Origin: Pararhizobium capsulatum DSM 1112
GTDB taxonomy: Bacteria > Pseudomonadota > Alphaproteobacteria > Rhizobiales > Rhizobiaceae
Length of the DNA stretch: 64,000 nt
Direction of reading: 5' to 3'
NCBI RefSeq assembly: GCF_030814475.1
Contig: NZ_JAUSVF010000001.1
Span: 889,001 to 953,000 of the forward strand
The notes beneath the pieces are model-generated. The model saw only the letters and a program-made list of their open reading frames with translations, was not told where the DNA came from and did no database searches. The position numbers were made by a program, and so were the translations under genes. Below are positions 58,271 through 64,000 of this stretch, one piece after another. How positions within the stretch are numbered: position 1 is the stretch's first letter; each line of letters begins with the position of its first letter.

Positions 58271-59965
58271 ATGGTTTGGTTCGAGCAATTTCTGGTCAAA
58301 TATCCCGAGTTTGCCGTATTCCTTGCGATCAGCATCGGATACCTGATCGGGTCCGTCAAATTCCGGGGGTTCGGCCTCGGTCCGGTCACCGGTTCGCTGT
58401 TCGCCGGCATTCTGATCGGACAGTTGGCCCATGTGCCAGTTGCCGGCATGGCGAAATCCTTCCTGTTCCTTCTGTTCCTATTCGGGATCGGCTATTCGGT
58501 CGGGCCGCAGTTTCTGCAGGCGCTGAAACGGGATGGAATGAAACCCGTGCTCCTCGCCGTTGTCGTCTGCGTGACTGGGCTTTTGACAGCATTCGCGGTC
58601 GCCAAGATCCTTGGCCTCGATCCCGGCTTTGCGGCCGGGCTTCTGTCCGGCGCCCTGACCGAAAGTCCGGCCATGGGAACGGCGACGGAGGCGATCAACG
58701 CACTGCCATTGCCCGACGCCGACCGTGCGATGTTCGTGGCCCATGTCGCCGTGGCTGACGCTGTTTGTTACGTCTTCGGCGCGGCTGGCGTCATCCTGTT
58801 CTGCAGCGTCGTCGGCCCCTGGCTGCTCGGTGTCGATCTGGTTGCCGAAGGACTGAAACTGGAAAAGGAATACGGGATTACCCGAACGCGAGCCGGGGTC
58901 TCCTCGGCCTGGCACAGGTTCGAAATTCGCGCCTATCGGATCGCGGAAAATGCGCCGATCGTCGGCATGTCCGTTCTGGACGCGGAGGCGACATTCCCTC
59001 AATACAGGCTTTTCATCCAGCGCCTGCGACGAGACGGCACGATCCTTGAAGCGACTCCGGCGATGGTGATCACCCCGGGAGATGTCGTTGCCGTATCCGG
59101 AACGCGGGAAACGCTGGTAACCGTCCTTGGACCCCGCAGCGAGGAGGTCGAGGACCGCGAACTGCTCGATGTACCTGTATCGGTCGCTGACATCCTGCTG
59201 ACAAGCCGCGCGCTCAAGGGGCGCAGCATCGAGGATGTGGCCAAGGAGGGCTGGACACGCAGTCTCTATCTGCGCGCCCTGTCGCGCGGGGGCCAGGACA
59301 TCCCCATCGCACCGGGAATTGCGGTGGAGCGCGGTGACATCTTGCGGGTGGTCGGGCCGGAACCGGTTGTCGCGGCTGCGGGCAAGCAGATCGGAGTGGT
59401 CGTGGCGCCAGCGACGACGACGGATTTCTTCGTGCTCGGGCTGGCGATATTTCTTGGCGGACTTGTTGGCGTTCTCGTCACCTTTCCGATTGGAGACATG
59501 CGGATCTCCCTGAGCACCAGCGTGGGGACACTGCTGGCGGGATTGATGGTGGGGCATCTGCGCACGCGCTTTCCCCTGTTTGGCAGCATACCGGATGCCG
59601 CCGTCTCGCTGATGACGGCGCTCGGGCTTGCCGCCTTCGTCGCAATGACAGGCCTGCATGCCGGGCCTGTCTTCGTTTCGGCCATCGCTGAGGCGGGCGT
59701 CGGCCTTCTGTTCGGTGGCATGATCGTGACAGCCGTCCCCATGATCGTCGGACTTTATTTTGGACGCTACGTACTCGGGATGAACCCTCTTCTGCTCCTT
59801 GGAGGGCTGGCCGGCGCCCAGACAATGACAGCCGGAATGGCAGCAGTTCAGGATCGATCCGGAAGCACGGTCGCCGTGCTCGGATTTACACCGGCCGTGC
59901 CAATTGGCCACATTTTGCTGACAACCTGGGGAACAGTGATCGTTGGGCTCGTCGCTGGATCATAG
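58271..59965 (+). CDS. AspT-family aspartate-alanine-type antiporter, copy 2
   Basis: A 564-aa homologue of the first antiporter with the same layout: about five helices, two TrkA_C-like domains (about 205-380), then about five helices. Its motif helices differ: 'LLSGALTESPAMGTATEAI' and 'LLGGLAGAQTMTAGMAAV' instead of the copy-1 forms, suggesting a different substrate or a hetero-oligomer. The ATG at 58271 has GAGGGGAAC about 10 nt upstream; an in-frame ATG at 58241 is an alternative. It is the third gene of the antiporter-decarboxylase-antiporter set. Confidence 0.85.
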   Translation: MVWFEQFLVKYPEFAVFLAISIGYLIGSVKFRGFGLGPVTGSLFAGILIGQLAHVPVAGMAKSFLFLLFLFGIGYSVGPQFLQALKRDGMKPVLLAVVVCVTGLLTAFAVAKILGLDPGFAAGLLSGALTESPAMGTATEAINALPLPDADRAMFVAHVAVADAVCYVFGAAGVILFCSVVGPWLLGVDLVAEGLKLEKEYGITRTRAGVSSAWHRFEIRAYRIAENAPIVGMSVLDAEATFPQYRLFIQRLRRDGTILEATPAMVITPGDVVAVSGTRETLVTVLGPRSEEVEDRELLDVPVSVADILLTSRALKGRSIEDVAKEGWTRSLYLRALSRGGQDIPIAPGIAVERGDILRVVGPEPVVAAAGKQIGVVVAPATTTDFFVLGLAIFLGGLVGVLVTFPIGDMRISLSTSVGTLLAGLMVGHLRTRFPLFGSIPDAAVSLMTALGLAAFVAMTGLHAGPVFVSAIAEAGVGLLFGGMIVTAVPMIVGLYFGRYVLGMNPLLLLGGLAGAQTMTAGMAAVQDRSGSTVAVLGFTPAVPIGHILLTTWGTVIVGLVAGS

Positions 59966-60085
59966 CCGCAAATCGTGGTCGCAGACGGCCAACGCAGAGT
60001 TAAACCACAGCCAAAGGGGGTATTTTTCTGATGACAAGCACTGACTGATTGGAAAATTCACGCATCAGCCAAAAGGACCAATCTG

Positions 60086-61339
60086 ATGTTAAGCAAACCG
60101 ATCACGATATTTGAAGCGACAGGACACACTGGCACCCACCAGGATCGCGGCGGAGCCGCATCGCGGAACCGCAGGATGGCTGGACGTATGTTTGCAACGG
60201 TTGCCTTGCTGGCGATCGCAAGTACGTCTTCCTGGGCCCAGGACATGCAGACCAAATACAGCCGAGAGGCGATGCAGCAGGCGCTGGAAACGCGGGAACG
60301 GTACGACATCCACGGCCTGCGCTTCGACATCTCCACCTCGACCTTGAGACCCGGCACGGAAGCGATCCTCGATGACATCGCGACAGCTCTCAAGAATTTC
60401 CCTGAATGGGGCCTGAGGATTGTCGGCCACACCGATACGAGCGGCAATGCAGAAACCAACCAGAAACTATCGCTCGCTCGCGCGGAAGCTATCAAGGCGG
60501 CTCTTGTCGGGCGGGGGATCGATGCCGGCAGGTTGCAGGCTGGAGGTGTCGGGCAGACGATGCCTGTCGCCAGCAATGACAGCGGTGCCGGAAGAGCGCT
60601 CAACCGGCGGGTGGAGCTCGTAAGGACGACGGACTCGGCTGAAGCCAAGAAGCTGCTGAAGGCCATGACGGATTACCTGGCAGGGCAAAAGGCCATGTCG
60701 TTCTCCTATGATTCCAACCTCCAGGTCGTCACCAACAGCGACCAGAAGCTTGGGCTCGCAAGCTCGGGGACCGTGGTTCTCAACCGACCCGACAAGGTGC
60801 ACACGTCCCGCTCCGGCGGCTTTGTCGATAGCGAGGCCTTGTTCGACGGCAAAACGCTGACGCTCCTGGGAAAGAACGTCAACAAATATACGCAGGTCGA
60901 AATCCCCGGCACGGTGGATCATCTGATTGACGAACTGAAGGACAAGTATGGATTGCCGTTGCCGGCGGCGGATCTGTTGATGACCACGGCCTATGACGAG
61001 CTGATGAAGGGGGTCTATGATTCGAAAGATCTCGGAAGTGGCGTCGTCAATGGTACCGAGTGTGATTCCCTTGCCTTCCGAAAGGACGACGTGGACTTTC
61101 AGATCTGGGTAGCACAGGGCGCACAACCCTATCCCTGCAGGCTGGTCATAACCTCCAGTCAGGTCAAAGGCGGGCCGGAATACAGTGTTCAGATCAGCAA
61201 CTGGAAATCCGGAGATGCTGTCGCACCGGGTGATTTCGGCTTCAAGAACACGACCAATGCCGAAAAGATCGATGTGAGCGATCTCAAGCACAATCTGGGT
61301 GATTTGCCAGAAAACTTCATGGTAGGAGACAAGAAATGA
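60086..61339 (+). CDS. OmpA-like domain fused to DUF2092 periplasmic domain
   Basis: A 417-aa exported protein. A long N-region (1-35) precedes the hydrophobic core 'MFATVALLAIASTSSWA', with likely cleavage after Ala51. Residues about 75-180 are an OmpA C-terminal domain ('GHTDTSGNAETNQKLSLARA', 'NRRVELV') that would bind peptidoglycan. Residues about 188-405 match DUF2092 ('MTDYLAGQKAMSFSYDSNLQ', 'NGTECDSLAFRKDDVDFQIW'), a LolA-like fold of unknown function. AAAGGA lies 8 nt before the ATG at 60086; a shorter start at 60188 would give a normal signal peptide. It is 120 bp after antiporter 2 on the same strand. Confidence 0.82.
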   Translation: MLSKPITIFEATGHTGTHQDRGGAASRNRRMAGRMFATVALLAIASTSSWAQDMQTKYSREAMQQALETRERYDIHGLRFDISTSTLRPGTEAILDDIATALKNFPEWGLRIVGHTDTSGNAETNQKLSLARAEAIKAALVGRGIDAGRLQAGGVGQTMPVASNDSGAGRALNRRVELVRTTDSAEAKKLLKAMTDYLAGQKAMSFSYDSNLQVVTNSDQKLGLASSGTVVLNRPDKVHTSRSGGFVDSEALFDGKTLTLLGKNVNKYTQVEIPGTVDHLIDELKDKYGLPLPAADLLMTTAYDELMKGVYDSKDLGSGVVNGTECDSLAFRKDDVDFQIWVAQGAQPYPCRLVITSSQVKGGPEYSVQISNWKSGDAVAPGDFGFKNTTNAEKIDVSDLKHNLGDLPENFMVGDKK

Positions 61340-61548
61340 CCCTCTTCAAGCGCATAGGAATCATTGCCCTCGTCTGGGCCGCGTTGCTGGGTGTGGGCGA
61401 TCTTTCGAGGGATATTCCGTCCCTTTCGATCCCCATGCTTGCCCCGGATGCCGTTGCCAGAGTCGGCCGGCCCCTGACCCCGGTCAGCGTAGCCGGCGTT
61501 GCCCGGCGAACCACACGGCGTTGTGCCGCCGATGTTTACGACTGCTAG
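61336..61548 (+). CDS. Small secreted or anchored Arg-rich protein linked to DUF2092
   Basis: A 70-aa protein. An N-terminal hydrophobic segment (about 7-21, 'IGIIALVWAALLGVG') is followed by 'VGRPLTPVSVAGVARRTTRR' and a Cys-rich end 'CAADVYDC'. Small proteins with this VAGVARRT motif occur beside DUF2092 genes in Rhizobiales; no function is known. It overlaps the OmpA-DUF2092 stop by 4 bp (ATGA), so it is translationally coupled. Its TAG stop is contributed by the CTAG end of the palindromic repeat that begins at 61545. Confidence 0.72.
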   Translation: MTLFKRIGIIALVWAALLGVGDLSRDIPSLSIPMLAPDAVARVGRPLTPVSVAGVARRTTRRCAADVYDC

Positions 61549-61649
61549 AGGATGTCTGGTTCAGATTGGACCAGACATCCTCTAGATTCTTTTGTTTCCG
61601 TTTGTTTTTTCGGGAAAACCGGTTTCCACTTGTCCCTGACAAACTCTAG
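61545..61649. repeat. CTAG-bounded rhizobial palindromic repeat
   Basis: The left part is a perfect palindrome: the 16-bp arm ctagaggatgtctggt at 61545-61560, a 9-nt loop, and its complement at 61570-61585. A T-rich stretch and a gggaaaaccggtttcc motif follow, and the element closes with actctag at 61643-61649. I recall near-identical sequences scattered in Rhizobium and Agrobacterium genomes. The first arm followed by a T-rich run may also act as a terminator for the small upstream gene. Confidence 0.75.
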
Positions 61650-61926
61650 GAAAGCTAACAGCAGCGGCGCGGGATACGTTACGTGATATTGACGGAACGT
61701 GCTCACGGCACCGTGTCAACAAGGGTGCCCGGCGATGATCACGCCAGGCGGCCTGTGTTGAATGCAACCGAAAGCCAATGTTTCAACGGGTGCGGCAGCG
61801 GCCGCACTCGATGTCTGTTGCTTCAAGCGGTTCACATCAAGCTTCAATAGGCCAGATGAGCCCGCGCAGCAGAAGCTTAGGGCGTATGAAGAGGCTCTCG
61901 CCTGCGTTCTAAACTATTGAAAGAAA
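61650..61926. other. Gene-free stretch between repeat and attachment site
   Basis: This 277-bp segment has no reading frame I would accept on either strand, and no recognised RNA or promoter. It represents the chromosomal sequence downstream of the tRNA-Arg gene that received the phage. Confidence 0.5.
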
Positions 61927-61971
61927 TGGCGCACCCGAAGAGATTCGAACTCCTGACCCCCAGATTCGTAG
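61927..61971 (-). other. att site: 3' portion of a tRNA-Arg(ACG) gene
   Basis: Read on the minus strand, the segment begins in the anticodon loop (CTACGAA, anticodon ACG). It continues through the 3' anticodon stem, variable loop, T-arm (AGGAG-TTCGAAT-CTCTT) and 3' acceptor strand CGGGTGC-G-CCA. The 5' half of the tRNA is missing: homology breaks at 61972. This is what one end of an integrase-mediated tRNA insertion looks like, with the intact tRNA expected at the far end of the prophage to the right. Confidence 0.85.
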
Positions 61972-62041
61972 GCAGTCGCGGTTTGTTGGTTCGGAAGCGG
62001 ATTTCTGCAAATCACACGAAATTCCACTTAAGTTAAATCAA

Positions 62042-62233
62042 TGCGTTAGCGTAGGCTTTGCAAACCGCCAAGACGGAGTCCATGCCGCCGCGTTGTGGCT
62101 TCATCAGCATCGCTCTTCCCTGACGCGAGCTGCGATCCCGACGCTTCGCGAACGCTTCCAGCTCACCATTCTGGAAGCCATTGAGGCCTCTAAGCAGGCC
62201 CACGGTCTCGCATACGGTGGCAACAATGAGTAA
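62042..62233 (+). pseudogene. Probable 5'-truncated small phage ORF
   Basis: The frame is open from 61913 but has no ATG or GTG start; the first usable codon is TTG at 62093. The translated segment 'DGVHAAALWLHQHRSSLTRA' continuing 'AIPTLRERFQLTILEAIEAS' resembles short helical proteins often found before replication genes in rhizobial prophages. It ends 4 codons beyond the ATG of the next gene (8-bp overlap), as coupled genes do. The missing start suggests truncation near the attachment site or a sequence error. The family match is from memory. Confidence 0.35.
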
Positions 62234-62960
62234 GGTGACGACGCTTAATTTCTTCGTTGCCCTCCCTGGCCGTGTGCTTTCAGACGACGATCTTACGGCC
62301 CTCGATTTCCGCGTTCTCGGAGTCGTTGCAGCTCACGACCGTATGGGGCGAAATGGGCAATGCTGCTGGGCTGGACAAAAGAAACTTGCAGCCATGGTCA
62401 AATGTGACCCGACACGCCTCAGTAATTCTCTCTCGAAATTGGTCAATAGAAAATATCTACAGGAACTACGCGACGAGAACGACAAGCGCCGAAAGGGTTT
62501 CCGCGTCATCTACGTTGCTGACAAGGATGCAGCCGCTATCGGCTCCAAGGTCAGAGATAGGTTGCCGGACGGCAATGTAAATTCTGCGTCAGATAGATTG
62601 CCGGACGGCAATGCAAGTGGACCAGATAGATTGCCGAATAGTCACCTAAATGGCAACACAGAAGTGATGAAAGGCAAAATAAATCAAGCACTTAAGTCGG
62701 CCATGCCAAACCCTAATATATTCTGCGAAGCAGAACATATACCCCTGAAGGGTGGCTTTGGAGGGGGCAAAAAGCCGCCAGATCGAGTTCTTGCTGATCT
62801 GCTTGGGAACGGGGACAGCGGCGCAGGATGGAACATGCTTACCCAACTACCCGACGAAGTGCTGCACCATCTGCGTGAGCGCTATGCGGCTGGCGACCTC
62901 GACCCCGGCGACCTCTTGCAGGCGCGGGACGCAATCCGAAAGGCGGCGAATTATGGCTGA
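62226..62960 (+). CDS. Phage winged-helix protein, replication-initiator-like
   Basis: A 244-aa protein. Residues about 10-100 form a helix-turn-helix of the phage replication type ('LTALDFRVLGVVAAHDRMG', 'KLAAMVKCDPTRLSNSLSKL', 'GFRVIYVADKD'). The middle is low-complexity with three echoes of D-R-L-P-D-G-N, encoded by near-identical DNA repeats. The C-terminus is helical ('PDEVLHHLRERYAAGDLDPG'). The ATG at 62226 was chosen; an upstream in-frame start at 62181 is possible. Codon use is more AT-rich in the middle than in the chromosome. The role as initiator is inferred from the fold and the internal repeats. Confidence 0.6.
   Translation: MSKVTTLNFFVALPGRVLSDDDLTALDFRVLGVVAAHDRMGRNGQCCWAGQKKLAAMVKCDPTRLSNSLSKLVNRKYLQELRDENDKRRKGFRVIYVADKDAAAIGSKVRDRLPDGNVNSASDRLPDGNASGPDRLPNSHLNGNTEVMKGKINQALKSAMPNPNIFCEAEHIPLKGGFGGGKKPPDRVLADLLGNGDSGAGWNMLTQLPDEVLHHLRERYAAGDLDPGDLLQARDAIRKAANYG
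62555..62640. repeat. Three iteron-like repeats inside the phage replication-like gene
   Basis: Copies of agatagattgccggacggc start at 62555, 62591 and 62624. Copy 1 has one base change and copy 3 is truncated. Spacing is 36 and 33 bp, close to three helical turns. Each full copy contains the small palindrome ttgccggacggcaa. Iterons inside an initiator gene mark the replication origin in lambda (gene O), so this is a candidate origin. Confidence 0.55.
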
Positions 62961-63285
62961 CTGGCCGTACAACACCAGCGCCTGGCGTAAGCTGCGGTTG
63001 GTCAAGCTTGCCACTGATCCAGCCTGCTATGCGTGCAAGCTGCGCGGTCAGGCGAAGCTTGCCGTCGCTGTTGACCATGTGAAGTCGATCAAGGCGGGCG
63101 GCGACCCGTTCCCTCCCTTGTCTGGTCTCATGAGCCTTTGCGAGCGCTGCCACAACGAGAAGACGAGTGCTGTTGATCGACAGGATCGGGCAGGCTCCGG
63201 CCGGCGCTTCAAGGGGTTCGACCTCAATGGAAACCCGATTGATCCGGCTGACGACTGGCACGCGAGAAATGGCAATCCGGAATAA
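62953..63285 (+). CDS. HNH endonuclease (phage type)
   Basis: A 110-aa HNH nuclease. Zinc-binding Cys pairs are Cys25/Cys28 ('CYACKL') and Cys63/Cys66 ('LCERCHNEKT'); the catalytic core includes Asp41-His42 ('VAVDHVKSIKAGG') and His67-Asn68. The N-terminal 'YNTSAWRKLRLVKLA' is typical of HNH proteins encoded next to phage terminases, where they assist DNA packaging. It overlaps the previous gene by 8 bp. A 136-bp gap without a gene separates it from the terminase. Confidence 0.9.
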   Translation: MADWPYNTSAWRKLRLVKLATDPACYACKLRGQAKLAVAVDHVKSIKAGGDPFPPLSGLMSLCERCHNEKTSAVDRQDRAGSGRRFKGFDLNGNPIDPADDWHARNGNPE

Positions 63286-63421
63286 TGTTCTAGGGTAGGG
63301 GGCAAGAATCACCAGAACGGCTCTAGGCAAGACCGACGTCCCCCAACAAAATATACTTAGTTTCAGGTTTTCTGGAATGAGATTCTAAAAGTGAAGAATG
63401 GAGACCCGCAAGGGCGACGAT

Positions 63422-64000
63422 ATGGCAACACGGGGCATAGGAGCAAAGGCGCTTTCGGAGCGCGGCAAGATCGCCATACGACCGACGATGCCATGGGATG
63501 TGCCGGGGATGTCGCGCGCCGAGCGAGTGATTGCCTTTCTTGAAGACCTGCCGATCACAGCCGGCACGCTGGCTGGCACGACTATGAAAATTCGTACATG
63601 GCAACGTAAATTCCTCATGGCGGTCTATGCAGAAGATGCAGGCGGCGGGCGCCCGATCAGAACGGCGGTGCTTTCCATGGCGCGCAAGAACGGCAAGACG
63701 CAGCTTGCGGCCGGCCTGGCGCTCTGCCACCTGATGGGGCCGGAATCGGAACAGCGTGGCGAAGTCTATTCGGCCGCACTCACCCGTGACCAGGCGGCGA
63801 AGCTGTTTCAGGAAATGCGCGCAATTCTGACGGCACACTCGGAGCTTGATGACCGAGCAAACGTAATTCAGTTCAACAAGCAGATCGAGGTTCTAACGGG
63901 CGAGGGCGAGGGCTCGATCTATGCCGCGCTCTCCTCGGACGCGGGATCGAAAATGGGCCTTTCACCGAGCTTCGTCGTCTATGACGAACTGGGAAGCGCC
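63422..64000 (+). CDS. terL: Phage terminase large subunit (3' end beyond window)
   Basis: The first 193 residues are visible. The ATPase centre has Walker A 'SMARKNGKTQLAAGLALCHL' and Walker B 'FVVYDELGSA', with 'TWQRKFLMAVYAED' before it, matching HK97-type/terminase_1 large subunits that package phage DNA. The ATG at 63422 is preferred because AAGGG lies 7-8 nt upstream; an in-frame ATG at 63398 is possible. No small terminase gene is present between it and the HNH gene. The frame is open at the window edge. Confidence 0.88.
   Translation, partial: MATRGIGAKALSERGKIAIRPTMPWDVPGMSRAERVIAFLEDLPITAGTLAGTTMKIRTWQRKFLMAVYAEDAGGGRPIRTAVLSMARKNGKTQLAAGLALCHLMGPESEQRGEVYSAALTRDQAAKLFQEMRAILTAHSELDDRANVIQFNKQIEVLTGEGEGSIYAALSSDAGSKMGLSPSFVVYDELGSA

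Noticed and set aside
61927..61971. Functional tRNA-Arg gene
   Set aside because: Only the part from the anticodon loop to CCA is present; the D-arm and 5' acceptor strand are absent, so it is an attachment-site fragment.
62555..62640. CRISPR array
   Set aside because: There are only three unequal repeats, they encode a peptide repeat in frame, and the spacers are just 11-13 bp long.

Overview
The window is a high-GC alphaproteobacterial chromosome segment, almost certainly from Rhizobiaceae (the Rhizobium/Agrobacterium/Sinorhizobium group). The evidence is the gene order malic enzyme-mutS-glnD-murJ, the run miaB-phoH-ybeY-corC-lnt-praR-metK-trmB, an ornithine-lipid acyltransferase (olsB), an Hsp20 gene paired with a DUF1150 gene, BA14K and DUF2092 proteins, and rhizobial intergenic palindromes. 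No rRNA, complete tRNA or CRISPR array is visible.

Layout. 1-9.2 kb: a partial lptC, then sppA, ihfB, a LapA-like gene, a CoxG-like gene, two RNA methyltransferases overlapping into lspA, a hybrid histidine kinase and olsB. 9.4-21.2 kb: maeB (minus strand), then mutS, glnD, murJ, a glyoxalase-fold gene, trpS and a universal stress protein. 21.3-33.1 kb: nfuA with a candidate Irr (ICE) box, tsaB, rimI, a rhizobial palindromic repeat, plsC, miaB, phoH, ybeY, corC, lnt, praR, metK with a long palindromic operator, and trmB. 33.1-44.3 kb: DUF1150/Hsp20, nucleoside hydrolase, a chemoreceptor, ribokinase, rmuC, def-fmt-truA, a membrane protein and dapE. 44.4-51.8 kb: DUF805, dapD, a LOG-family gene, an EF-hand protein, a HAD nucleotidase, an EamA transporter, ada, a PEP-mutase-like gene and a BA14K gene.

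From about 51.9 kb the content becomes accessory. A 275-bp MITE-like element with perfect 35-bp inverted ends stops 7 bp short of a metallo-beta-lactamase-fold gene. Next is a cassette of two divergent AspT-type antiporters flanking an unusually long (903 aa) Orn/Lys/Arg-type PLP decarboxylase. It is followed by an OmpA-DUF2092 fusion and a small Arg-rich protein. I read this as a candidate decarboxylation/antiport module for acid resistance or proton-motive energy. It is the most interesting block in the window.

At 61927-61971 lies the 3' part of a tRNA-Arg(ACG) gene on the minus strand. Phage genes follow it: a broken small ORF, a winged-helix replication-like protein with iteron-like repeats inside its gene, an HNH nuclease, and a terminase large subunit running off the right edge. 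This looks like one end (an att site) of a tRNA-targeted prophage.

The core genes are tightly packed, often with 1-4 bp overlaps (rRNA MTase/TrmH-like/lspA, glnD/murJ, fmt/truA, ada/PEP-mutase-like). Candidate regulatory inputs read directly from the DNA are phosphate (a Pho-box-like site before olsB), iron (an ICE box before nfuA) and S-adenosylhomocysteine/methionine status (a palindrome before metK). All three are inferred from motif resemblance.
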